Shown piece after piece: positions 1-13,200 of a DNA stretch of 64,000 bases (the stretch's first letter is position 1; every line of letters begins with the position of its first letter). Source of the stretch: Acephala macrosclerotiorum (taxonomy: Eukaryota > Ascomycota > Leotiomycetes > Helotiales > Mollisiaceae); assembly GCA_014904845.1 (NCBI GenBank), contig MU119466.1:1-64000 (forward strand), in the 5' to 3' direction. Below the pieces are notes generated by a model. It made no database searches. It saw nothing but the letters and a program-made list of their open reading frames with translations, and had not been told where the DNA came from. A program made the translations under genes and the position numbers.

Positions 1-494
1 AAATTAATATTATTTTTAATATTCAATTATATGATTTCTATTTTTTTAATGTTTTTATTTGTAGTAAAATTAATAAGTTTTATATATTTATAACGTATAA
101 TAAAAAAAATTTTTTATTTATTTAAATTATTAAAAACAATAATATTTTTATTATAAAAAAAAATTATTAATATTAAAACAAATATTATATAATATTTATA
201 TATAATTTGAAATCGCATATAATTAATATTATTTTATTTTTATTTTCGAAATAAAATTTTTATATTTCGAGTTTTATTTTTTAAATAATTTTAATTAATT
301 ATAAATTAATACGTATATTAAAATCCAAAGAAAAATTTTACGTACGTTTAAATTATTTTATTAGTAAATTCGATATTCTTAGTATAATATTAATAAATTT
401 ATTACGATAATAAATTTTTCAATTTTTTAATATATAATAAAACGATTATAAACTTTAAAAAATTGATTATTTTTAATAAAAAAATTAAGAAAAA

Positions 495-495
<1 letters not shown>

Positions 496-560
<65 letters not shown>
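496..560. repeat. Long poly(A) tracts
   Basis: Two A runs of about 28 and 35 bases, separated by TT, inside the AT-rich tract. This is simple sequence; exact length may be affected by assembly. Confidence 0.85.
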
Positions 561-561
<1 letters not shown>

Positions 562-3500
562 GTTAAAAAATTAAATTATTAAAATTTTTTATTTTAATAA
601 TAATAATAAATATAAAAAAACAATTTACGATTTTTTCGACGAGAAATTGAAATTATTTTAAATTTATTGTAATAATATAAATATTATATTAAATATATAC
701 GAAAAAGCGTTTTTAATTATATTGAAAAAATAAATATAAAAATTTTATTTAAATAATATTTTTTATTATAATTTTTCGTTTGAGAAAATTATTAAATATA
801 TAAAAATCAAATTCGAAATATTATATATTTTAATAATATATTAAAAAAAATAAAAAAAATTAATTCTATAAAATATTGATAAAAAAAATTTTATTAAAAA
901 ATTGATCGAGAATTTCGAATTATTGTTTAATAAATTACAATAAATTCGAAAAAAATCGAAAAAAAATTATAAAAATAATAATATAAAAAATTATATTTTA
1001 CAAATTTGTAATAATATTAAAAAATATTATATATATTTTATAGATTTTAAAAACACGTTAAAAAATATTTAATATTAATTGCAATATATTATTTAATTAA
1101 TTGAAAAAAAAAATATAAAATAATTAAATTTTAATATTTATTTTATTGATTGTAAATACAATAAATATAAAATAAATAAAAATCGTAATAATAAACGCGA
1201 TTAAAATAAATATAATTACGATTACAAAAATTAAAAATATAATAAATACGATTAAAATAATTATTCGAGAGAAGAAAAATACTATATTTGTAAAAAAAAA
1301 AAAATATTAATAAAAAAAATATTTTCTAAAAAAAAAAAAAAACAAATATACGAGAAATTTAAAAATAAAATTTATTTTCAATATAAAAAATACGTATTTA
1401 TAACAAATTATTAGATTTTTTTAATTTATAAAAAAAAAAATAAAAAAACTCGATAATAAAAATAAAATAAATATTTTTAATATTTTTATTTTAAATATAA
1501 AAAAATTCGATTTTAAAAAACAAAAAAAAAAACGATTAAAAATTTGTAAAAATTAATTTTTTTATCGCAAAATATATTAATATTGAAAAATTAATTACAA
1601 AATTAAATAATTAAAAAATATAATATTTTTTGATTAAAAATAATATATTTTATTTAATTAAAAAAAATTTAAATCAATTTTTTTTTTTTAATTTACAAAT
1701 AAATATATTATAAAAAAATTTCAAAATATATTATTAAATATAAACGTAATTATTATATCAATTACAAAATACAATTAATTTATAATTTTATAAAAAATCG
1801 ATTTACGAATTAAATTCAATATTTCGAATTGTAAAAAAAAAATTCAATTTAAAATAAATAATATAAAAATCGAAAATACGATTAAAATTTATATTTTTAT
1901 TAAAAACGTTATTTTTTACGTTGTATTTTGTAATATATTATTTTTATTATTACTAGAAAATATAAATAAATTCAAAATTTAATTTAATAACGTAAAAAAT
2001 TATATAAAAAAACGTAATAATAATATAATCGTATTAATCGTACGTAAATAAAAGTATTTATAAATTTTATTAATAAAATTAAAAAAAAGTTTTATTTGAT
2101 ATTATTTAACAAATACAAATTTACGACGCGTATATAAAAAATTTGAATATTTATTAATACGACGACTTATAAATATTTTTAATAGAATTAAATAAAAAAA
2201 TTTTTATATATTAATAATTAAAACAAATAAATAAATTTTATTATTATTATCAAATAAATATAAAATTATTAAAACGATTTAAATTCTTTTTAATAAACGA
2301 TTACAAATTTAATTATTCGATAATTGTTAATATTATATATTTAAACGATAATACGATTTTACAATTTGTAAACTTTATTATAAAATTTTAAAATGTACGA
2401 TTTATTACGAAAATATTTATACGAATAATATAAAACGTAATTAAAAAATATTAAATTAATATGTATTTAAAATTATGAAAAGTTTTAATTTATAATATTA
2501 AAAAAGATTTTATATTTATAAAATTCAAATAATAAATAAAAATCGTAATAATAAAAATAAAAATTTTTTTAATTAAAACATATAATTTAATTAAAAAAAT
2601 AAAACGATATTATATTTTATTACAATGAATTTATACGATTATATTGAAAAAAATAATAAAATATATTACAAAAAAACAAATACTATAAACAATAATAAAA
2701 TTTTATAACGATTTAATAAAATCGAACGAATTTATATTTATTTTATTAGTATTTAAAATATATTTTAAAAATTTTAATATAAATATTTTTATATCGATAA
2801 TAATAATAAAAATAAACGTTATTTATAAAATAATAAACGAATTTTATTATATATAAATTAAATAATAAATTAATAATATTTTAATAATAAAAAACAATTT
2901 TTAATATTTTAATTATTTTAAATTTATTTATTAATTTCAATATTCGAATTTTTAAAAAATACAAAAAATAAAAAAAATTATATAAATTATTAATAATTAC
3001 AAATAAAAAATATATTATATAATTATTTTATAAATTGATAAATTTTAAATTAATTATAATAAAATTTTATTTTTGAAAATTGTAAATTGAAAAATCGATA
3101 AAAAAACAATTTACGAGAATTATATAAAAAAATAAAAAATTGAAAACGATAAAAATTATTTAATTTTAATCGAAATTCAATTTAAATATTATAATCAATT
3201 GAAAAATATAAAAAATAAATTTAAATTTATAATTTTACGAATATTAATAATAATAATAACGATTTTACGAATAATAAAAATTTTAATTAATATTATATAT
3301 AAAAAAAAATTACGATCAATATAATTTATATAACGAATAAAAAATAAATAAATATAAAACTCGTAATTAAATTACGAAAAAAAAATTATTATAATATTTA
3401 AAAAAAAATTTGAAATTTTATAATAAAAAAAATAAAATAAATTATTTATTAAAAACGTTTTTAGATTTATATAATACGATTTAATAATATATAAAAATAT

Positions 3501-5799
3501 TTCGATTTTTAAATTTAAATTAATATACGAAATTAAAAATAAAATAATAAACGAATTATATGAAAAAATAAAAATCGTAATTTAAATTTTTAATAATAAA
3601 TTAAAAAAATTTATTTTTATAAAAATTTTTATAATTTAATAAATAAATTAAAAAACAATTTTAATTTTAATTTTAATTTTATAATACAATTATAAAACGT
3701 TATATAAATATATATATAATTACAAATTTTAATTTAATGAATAATTTTTATTAATTTATTAAAAAAAATAATATATTTTTATTTTAAAAAAATAATTATA
3801 ATTATAAAAAAATTATTATATAAATTTATAGAAATAAATATTTATTAATTTATTATATATTATAAATATTATATTTTTAAATTGAAAATAAAAATTTTAA
3901 TATATAATTTTTATTTTTTAATTAAAAAAATTAAAAAAATATTTGAAATTATTAATATTATAATTTGTAAATTTGAAAAAAATAAAAATAAAAAAAATTA
4001 AATTGTAAATAAAAAATATTTAATATTTAATATTTATAAATTAATTAATATTTAATGATAAAATTATATAATTATTAAAAAAAACAAAATATAATTTAAA
4101 TAAAAAAATAAAAATAAAAAAATTGAATTTATTGATTTAAAAATTAAAAATTATTTTAATTAATATTAAAAATAATAAATTCACGAAACGTATATTGTAT
4201 TTATTTATTAATTAAAAATTGTTTTTAATTTATTAATCACAATATAATATTAAATTTTAATCGAAAAAAATATAACGATTTTAAATAAGAAATTTAAATA
4301 ATAATAAAACAATTTATCGCGTAATATTTATTATATTTTAATCGATTTAAAAACAATTAAAATATTCGTATTTATAAACGATTTATATATTAATAATATT
4401 GATTTAAATTCGTAAATTGAATATGTAATTATAATAATTAATAAAATTCGAACGAAAAACGATTTTAAAATAAAAAATAATTTAATATATTAAAATTCTA
4501 TAAAATATAAAAAAATTACTAAAAGCGTTTTAACGTTTAAAATCTATAAAATAATTAATAAAACGAATATAATAATTATAATAATTTCTATTATTAATAT
4601 AATCGCAAAATAATTCGATTTATTTAATATTTTTATTATTGTTTATACGAATTTGTACTTTTTATACAATTATTTAATAAAATTAAAAACAATAATTAAA
4701 AAACGTTTTATAATCGATATTATAATTTTAAAAAAATCGTACGAACGTAGAAAATTGTAAAAAATATAATAAATATATAAAAACGATAATTCGATAAACG
4801 TTATAATAAAATTCAATTTAAATAAAATTTTATAAATATTTGTTAATACGAATAATTTTACGATTAAAATAAAAAAATAAATAAAAAAATTTAAAATTTA
4901 AAATAAAAATAAAATTTTATTTTTTTAAATTAAATAAATTTATTTATTTCGAATTAAATTTTCAAAAATACAAAAATATAATTAATTGTTATTAATTAAT
5001 TATATAAATTGTAAATTAAAATATTCGATTATTGATTTTATAATTTTATAATTTAATTTATTTATTTTATTATTGATTTTTCGATTTTATTAATAATAAC
5101 GTTAAATACAATTTTAAAAAATTTTTACGTTTTAATAAATTTCGATTTTATTAATTAGTTTTTAAAGCGATTGAAATATTATATTACAAAAATTCGATTG
5201 TATTTAAAATACGTCGAATTATTAATACTTTTGATAATTATACGATACTATTAATATTACGAACAAAAATTTGTTAATTGTACAAAATACAATTTTTTAA
5301 AATATAATATAAATAAAAAAAAAATTATAATACGAATACGAAATAATTAAATTATTAATTTAATTATTTTTTTAATTTCGATTATCGATTTATATATTAA
5401 TCAATATTTTTCTAGTTTTTTTACGAATATACGTATAATTAAAAATTAAAACGATACAATTTACAATATATTTTTTATTACGATTAAAATACTATCGAAT
5501 CAAATTTTATATTAATTTTACAAAAGAAAAAAATTAATTAAAACAAAAATTAAAATATATATATAAAAAGAAAAATAAATACAATACGAAATACTAAAAT
5601 TAAAAAAAAAAATTTATTTTAAAACGAGTTTTTCTTTCTTTAAAAATTGTTTAATTAATATTATACGAAAAAATTGTAATTTTACGAAAAGTTTATAATA
5701 TAATTAATATAATTACGAGATTTTTTATAGTCGTTTTGTAAGTATTAAATTTCTAGACTATAAAATTGTTTATTAAGTTTTCGATTAAATAAAAGATTA

Positions 5800-6010
5800 T
5801 ATTAAAAAATAAACTGGATCTCTACTACAAAAGTAGAGATTGCCAGTATCGAGACATATACACGTATTTATCACGTGCTTTAACTAAGAGAGAGCTAGCG
5901 TAGAACTTGAGAATATATTAATACTCTTAATTCTAAATTTAACTCTTTAAACGATCAATAAACTTTATATTCAATACGTAAAAACTACGATTATTAAACG
6001 TAATATATTG
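5800..6010 (+). mobile_element. Possible LTR remnant with hairpin
   Basis: This stretch is much less AT-saturated than its flanks. It holds a perfect hairpin, ATCTCTACT (5818-5826) and AGTAGAGAT (5832-5840) with a 5-base loop. Further on come an AATAAA-like signal and repeated CTTAATTCT-type pyrimidine text, as in the 3' part of fungal LTRs. No second copy is seen in the window, so this is only a suggestion. Confidence 0.3.
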
Positions 6011-6429
6011 ATATATTCGAGTATTTTAATATTATTAATAATAATATTAATATATTTTTATAATTTTAAAATTTAATAAATAATAAAAAATAAATTAAAA
6101 CGAATATTATTTAAATTATAAAATATTAATTAATTTTTATTTATAATAATTTTTTTAAATAATTATTTAATATTTATTTAAAATAATTATTAATATTTAA
6201 TTTTTATAAAAAAAATAAAAATTAATATATATAATTTTTTTAATAATAAATATTAATAAAAATAAAATATTTTTCGTATATTATATTATATTTCATTTTT
6301 AATAATTTAAATTTATTATAAATTTTTTAATATATAAATTTTTTATTTACATCGGTTTTATCGACGCGAATAAAAGCGTTCTCTCTTTATAATCTCTTTT
6401 ACGTAGAACTAGAATTGCTCTACGGAGAG

Positions 6430-8023
6430 CGCTAAATACTAAAAGCGACACATCTTGGCGTTTCTTGGCGCAAACACGTGCCGCAAGTCCTCTACGTAGA
6501 CTTTTTTCTCACTAGCGGGAAACCTTTAACTGTCGTTAAAGGCATTTACAGCTCCCCAGAGCTCTCAACTCTTTAGACAGACGCACCAATACACACAGAC
6601 TTTCCAGACAAGACTTACTACGCTGAGACCGTGGTACACCTTGCGGTGAGGACTGTTATAGCCATTATACAGCTCGACGACAAGGATATGCTGAAAAGCG
6701 TGATTCCATTGGTCTTTTCGACTCCAAAAGCTTTCGCGATAGTGTCAAAAATGATCGAGCGAGACGGGAGAGAATGGTGGCAGTCTCGGTTCGTTGATAC
6801 GTGCTCTCATCAATACTGTCTAATCTATGTGCTAATTGTATGTTCCCAGGTTAAATGATGAATTGGCCTTGCTTCAAAGCTTTGAAGACCGATGGATATT
6901 GGTTGAAAACGTCACATCTTTGAAGCCTGATATGGCTTGGGCTAGCGACCAGTATGAAGCTGCTCTGACTCTGGCGGCGACCAATCCTTGGAGAGATCGG
7001 GCTCATCTTGTGAAGCTCGCGATGATGTGGGCCGAGGGCGGTAGATTGGCTTCACTATGAGCTTCCGAACACTATGAGAAATTTCTTGCTAACGAGAATA
7101 GATTGCTCCCAATACTCAGGAAGTGTTCGCATCACGCCGATTTTCTTTTATTCTTTCTCTCTGAAACTTCATCAAACGACAAGATATCAGACTTGGTGTT
7201 CACAAAAATAGTCATGGAAGCAGGAGACGATCGTTTGGAAGAAGACTACCTCCCATTCTTCCGTTCCCTCTTAAAATCCATGCGCAAGACGGCGATGTTA
7301 TCTTCGGGTTAGTTCCAGAAAATGTATCGACAAGTACTCAACCACTACGTCTCACGTGCCAGAGCAAGGATAGAGACTACTCCTCGCAGCTGGGCAAGAG
7401 ACGAACGTGGCTGTCGGAAGCCCAAATGCCAGGAATGCAAAATATTGGCCGAATTTCTTGCTTCGACGACCGAGACTTTCATCGATTTCAAATGCAAAAG
7501 TTCGAAAAGCAAGTATCTCTACGAACAGATCGAGCATGATATCAAGGACGGGTATTTATCCACCAAATGGAATAAGACAGGCTCACTCGGCATTCTGATC
7601 TGGAAGACTGCTAAAATGTCTCCATTTGAGTGTCCAAGGGCATCTTCGGGTTCCAATGAGATCGCAAGGGAAATTCGGGGGTTTAAACAGGAGCGTTTGA
7701 AGGTCTTGTTGGGAGATTTTTTCGACTCGATCAGGGCGGGGAGACCAGTCGATCTCATACCAAGGTGTACTCCGTCCTCATCCCAAGCTGGGAATCCTAC
7801 AAGAGCATATTCTACACCTTCGGCGAGCAGGCCGAGTTCGTCTCAGCCGCTTCCGAGCAGTCACGGCCCCGGAAGCGCGTTCGCTAGGTTTGCTCTCAGT
7901 CTGGCAAGCAGTAGCGCTATCAACACTCAGCTGGGTACAGTGTTGAAGCGAGGGTATGAGGGGACGTCGAGTTCCCAGGATCAAGGACAGATGAAGCAGC
8001 AGCGCACTGATATGGGTGGTTAG
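6430..8023 (+). pseudogene. 5'-truncated relic of a putative 2OG-Fe(II) oxygenase family protein (C-terminal half)
   Basis: Continuous coding similarity runs from about 6430 to the stop at 8023, but it is broken by in-frame stops near 6433 and 6574, at 7058-7060 and at 7310-7312. An intron at 6801-6849 (49 bp, branch CTAAT) still splices correctly and restores the frame into ELALLQSFEDRW. The C-terminal part has a Cys-rich segment (CRKPKCQEC then LAEFL) and a Ser/Pro-rich tail, which I recognise as the end of a large fungal family whose N-terminal half carries a prolyl-hydroxylase-like Fe2OG domain. That half is absent: upstream sequence passes directly into the AT-rich tract. The family call is from memory of the pattern; pseudogene status is clear from the stops. 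Confidence 0.65.
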
Positions 8024-10288
8024 CCCCCAAAGCAAGGTAGTAAAAAGTTATGATGTTGGTATATATACATCATTGCCTTGAATTATACCTAGCGTTTTGT
8101 GTTCTAATGCCTTGGGGAGTTGAGGTCATTGAATTTGGGGACTTGAGAGTCGTATGCGATTGTTGGAACATTAGTCACGTGCACCACTAGGCTGCATTGG
8201 GACTAGCCCAACTGCGCTAGAGTTGAGGTTATATCTTTCAACTCTTGCGCACTTTCTAGACTAACTATCAACAATCGAAACAACTTACAAAGCATAGGAC
8301 AGAGACCCCTATACTTTGTGTCTGGCCTATTAATAGGTATCCCTGTGTAACCAACAGCGATATCAATTTTTTGTCTTGTGCTCATCGAGGAAGTTTACCG
8401 GCTTGTCCTCTTCCTCGCAACTCAATGTCCCTCCTCGGAAGAGGCTGTGGGAGAGAGCGTGTAGCAAAATCGATGTCGCCTGATCACTATCTGCAATATT
8501 GCGCAAGGAAGGAAGGCCCGTCACTCTTAACCGTGTCGAGCTCGAAGGGTGCCCGCATCCCACCTTCCTAAATAGCCCCCACTCCTTCCCAAAGAGGCGC
8601 CTTTCAGTCACTACACCACTGCCCGTTGTGCCTCCTTATATTCTTCTCTTCCTCGGACAAGAAAGCCCTTCAAAAGAAGAAGGTTACATATAAAGTGAAG
8701 AGTGGCCTAATCTGGATGGATGCTGGGTAATCCTTTGAATGTGCGTTGATAGTTGTATGTTAGTGTTGCTTGTGATGGTGTTGATAGCCCTGGGTGTCGA
8801 GTGAAGGCACGCAGGCACAGCTTGAGGCAGCATCGAGGCAGCATCGAGGATGGAACCCTCCACGACCTCACAACTATCATTTAGCTATCTCATCCCGTTT
8901 TCTATGCTCCTGAAACACTTCAAGTAGAGTTTCAGAGCATTTGCATCGTGTTAAATTCAAATCCCATCCTGAAGTGCTCGCTTCTCCCACATCACCAGCA
9001 CCCCAACGTCCACAACATCATTGTTTGCAAGCTCATTTGGCACAAAACTACTAGTCTCGATTTATTCAAGCTCAACACATGTTCAGGTATAAATTGCATA
9101 ACAAGTGCTTCTGAGTCTTGAACATGGTCAACGCTACGACCTCATCTGTGTTAGAACTAGGACATGGTTTATGTGCAATGATCGACACGGAGGGGCGCAT
9201 CGGTAGTATTGTTCCGGAATTTGGAATTTTAGAACCAATACACCAGAATGTCAATATGATACTACCCGTATTTAGCCAGGCCACCGCCTTTCACTCTTGA
9301 ACTCTTGAAGCAACCCTTCGATGACCCATACAATGCGTATCGAATTTCTGTACGCCATTCATCCTTGTCTCCCTTGGTTTAGATTTACTGGTCAGAGAAT
9401 GTAGAAACATTCTCTGGTCGATATAGTTCTACCTAGTCAATCCAACAGAATGCCTCCGTGAGCACCAACTGCGGAAGCCGGAATTGATGCTGTGCACGGG
9501 ATGGTAAGGCGGTGAGCCGAACGAGCAGATTGTTCTAGCAGACTTTTAATCGCATCACCTCGTCGCGTCATCTTCGTTCCGCATTCATCAGCACGCTTAT
9601 ACAATGTAAGACTTTCTTTTCTAAAGTTTATTCGCACGAAAAAACCTTGCAGCGAATTGAACCTATCTTTTCTTAAATGGCTTTCTGCTAACACTGTATA
9701 GGATCTGGTAATAGCAGGAGATGCCGAAATCTGGGTCGTCGAAGACTCCTCCAACTGCAAGCCCAGCCCCGACTCACCTCGAGAGAGAGTCCGAGATGTC
9801 GAGAGCGTCATGATTGCAACGGAGGAAGTCTCGCCTACTAGGTTTCGGAAACCGCTGAAACTGCAGCACGCCGCGTTTTGCTGGATGCCCCACTTCACCA
9901 CAGTTGTAGCCAGTGGCATGCGGCTCTCTCGGTGAGTCTGGCCATCGCATGCTGAAATTGCCAATCATTTCGGTGAGCTCAGCTCGACATTATTGTGGCG
10001 CAATTTGTGACGTTTGGCGCAGCTGCGGGCGAGCTAGTGCGCCTAGCTCGTGGATTTCATTGTGCTTCGAGGTAAGGTACATAAGAGAAAGCGTCCCAGC
10101 TCGTGACAGTCCGACAGCGGCACTGTGAGATTTTGATATCGATCTCTATCGCTGTTGTAACCGCTTTCCATTCCGCTGCAAGAGAGCCAATAACATAATC
10201 ATCTTTTCCCCATCAGCGGTACCTTTCACGATTCCCAGCCTGTCTCAGTGTTGATTTAATTTGATGAGAGGTTCGTCGTCGCTTTGAA
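8024..10288. other. Intergenic, no supportable gene
   Basis: Mixed-composition sequence. Open frames exist on both strands near 9.4-9.97 kb (a 175-codon minus frame and a plus frame around 9690-9930), but neither shows a recognisable motif or splice context. They may be worn gene fragments. Confidence 0.5.
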
Positions 10289-13200
10289 ATGGAGACTTCT
10301 GCACGGCGCGATGCACAAAGTCTCATAGAGAATATTAGCCGGGAGCATACCCTGGGGGGGCATATTGTTGGAACAAAGTTCGAGTTGCTCGTCAGCAATT
10401 GCCTGGAAATGTAAGGTTCGTCCGCTTCCAATTATCTGTCATCTTACAGCTTGGACTGACCTTGTGACATAGCTTGTCGAGTCAACTATACGAGAAATCG
10501 ACACACTTTCTACTGGAGCTCATTCAAAATGCCGATGATAATACCTATGATTGTCCAAATCCCACAATGAGCTTCTCATACCGACCTGGTAGTCTCCGTA
10601 TCGACTGCAACGAAGTCGGTTTCACCGCCAAAAATGTCGAAGCTATCTGTGCGATCAATCGAAGCACCAAATCCGGCAAGACCAGCTATGGGGAGTACAT
10701 CGGCGAGAAAGGAATTGGCTTCAAGTCTGTTTTCAAAGCCGCAGACGTCGTGTGGATTTCATCCCGTGAATTCACATTCAAGTTTGATAAGACCAAGCCC
10801 CTAGGCATGGTTTCCCCTATCTGGGCGGAATTCCCCGAGGCGACGCAGCCAGGATGCACCTCTATAGTCCTGTAGCTGTCGAAAGATTACGAGGAAGATA
10901 TACTTGTCCACGAGCTTCTAACTTTCGACGACAATTTGCTCATATTTCTTAGACGGATCAAAACGATCAACATTCGAGTGAACGGCCGAGACGACCATGT
11001 CTGGGAAAAAACAATTCGGAAAACCGACAGTCACCAGGGTGACGATTGGGTGACTGTCTTGCATGTGGGCGAGAGCACTTTCCAGTACCTCATCCGGACC
11101 CATACGATCAAACGCCTTCCCAAGGAGCACAAGCGTCCAAATTGGCCACAGACTAAACTTTTGCTTGCTTTCCCTACAACAAGCTTTCCGCAGCAGCCTC
11201 AGATGGCCCCGCAGAATATTTATGCGTTCCTCCCGATCAGAAATTATGGCTTGAAGGCAAGGAAGCCCTCCCATGTACCGGCTGCAGCCTGTCTGATGGT
11301 GAAATAGTTTCTTCTTCAAGGCGACTTTCTCTCACTGCTAGTCGCGAGGATGTCGAAAGCACTCTGCCATGGAATCGCACGCTACGTGACGCTGTGGCGG
11401 ATGCATTTCTACTATCCATTGATCACTTCAACCGAGGTCAATTAAGATACGTCTGGCCTTGTTATCTTCCATCCAATTCAACAGCTTCTTCCTCTTTTCT
11501 TGAACCAGCTATCAAGTCCATCTTGACGGAGCTTCAAGAGAGCTCTGTTCTGGAGTCTTGTGCTGGCACAATGGTGAAGCCTCCATCATTGAGGTACGTG
11601 CCCTTGATCTATTTGCAGATGGAGAAGGCATCCCCTTCACCTTGAATTCACAGACTGCAACTACCTATCTGTCATTGAAGTATCCTGTATGGGCTTCTGA
11701 AGCTACCGCTACGATTGGCGTATCACCACTCTCTCCCAAGGAATTTCTACAGGATCTCAGCTTGGCCGTCACACAGGATCCGACAACATTTCGTGCTAGA
11801 TCAGCCATCTGGCATTCACATCTTGCAGAAACCCTTGCTAAACTTGGATCTGATCTGGAACTTCTGTCTATGATAAAAGATATCTGCCTTATCCCCTTAC
11901 AGGACGGAACCTGGACTTCTGCTAGAGGACACGTGATATTTTTTTCGAAGGGTGAATCATCCTTGAAGATCCCTAGTGGCATCGAGGTCTTCAGTATAGA
12001 CTCAACTGCCGAGTGTGATCCCAATCGATGCAAGCTTTTTAACGCTCTCGGCGTCAAGCGCTGGGAGGCCCAGGAAATCTGTCGTCTAGTCCTGAAGATA
12101 CATGCATCATCGGACTTCAAACCCAAATCTTTAACAAGAGATGAGCTCGTTTCTCATGCTATGTTCCTCTACACGGCCAAATGGCAGCCACCTAAAACCG
12201 CAGATCTATGGTTTGCAACTATACAAGACGAGCGTTGCCAGGGGAGGAAACTGTATATTCCTGGGAGTATTAAGGGGAACTCGCCGGAAGGGAGAATCTT
12301 CAGCCAGCTGAAAGAGAAGTTTGCCGTAATACACAACGAATATCTCGAAATGTTACCCTTGGATCCAGATTGGACGCCTTGGTTAGTCGATAATCTTGGT
12401 TTATCAATGGTCCCACGTTTGATCACTCCACACATTGATCCCGAACCACAGCCTGTGAAGACATCCGAGGCCCCTGAGATGGAGCATACGGATGTACTAG
12501 CCTCGGGGAATCTCACGATACAGGATTACCATACGCAATCCCCTCTTTTGGATGACCAAAAGAAGACGAGGCTACACGTGGTACAACCACCACAGAATAT
12601 ATTCGCACTATCTGAGGAATTTATCTTCATGTTTCGCAAGTGCAATACATCCGACGTCCTTCAACTTATACGAGATAATTGGCACCATTATTCTAAATGG
12701 ATCGACGGAGCTCACATGAAATGGCAGAACGCTGGTTTTCTCGAATCGAGTGCCCACCTGAAAAACACTTTGAGTAACTTCCCAGTTCAAAGCGCCAAAG
12801 GCCCCATGCCATTACGGGAAACTGTCCTCCCGATGATTGATCCCGAACTTGATGAGGGGCGCGATTCTCCTGCATTAGATATCAAAGATCCTCATCATCC
12901 GGAATGGACCCTGCTGAGCTACTTTGGCGTAATCATGAAAGGAGACATCGAGTACTACCTTCGATGCCTGATTGCTGTTTCAGAGACTCCATTTCCCGAA
13001 ATTGACAAGGTTGCTTATATCTATGAGCAAATTCAGATCGGATACAAAGGAAATGAAGATTTGATCAGGTATGTTTTGCAATGGTGAACTGGAAGCTCGT
13101 GAATACTAATGCTCTCAGGGCGGCATTTTATGAGAGAGATATTCTCTTCGTGCATTTGAAGTCACAGAGCACAACAGAACAGGTTGGATGGATGAACATG

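Larger units (their letters stand above)
1..6350. repeat. AT-rich mutated tract, probable destroyed transposon block
   Basis: Almost only A and T, with no open frame of useful length on either strand. The few C and G bases are nearly all in CpG or CpA/TpG. In 1741-2040, counted by hand, there are 12 CpG, 9 CpA/TpG, 2 CpT/ApG and no CpC/GpG. Such tracts in ascomycetes are normally repeats destroyed by repeat-induced mutation. A stretch near 1284-1330 reads like a mutated CCHC zinc knuckle on the plus strand and an LTR-like piece lies near 5.8-6.0 kb. Together these hint at a plus-strand LTR retroelement, which is inference only. Confidence 0.8.

Noticed and set aside
9437..9964. 175-codon minus-strand open frame
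   Set aside because: No motif, no splice context, and an overlapping plus frame of similar quality; not supportable as a gene.
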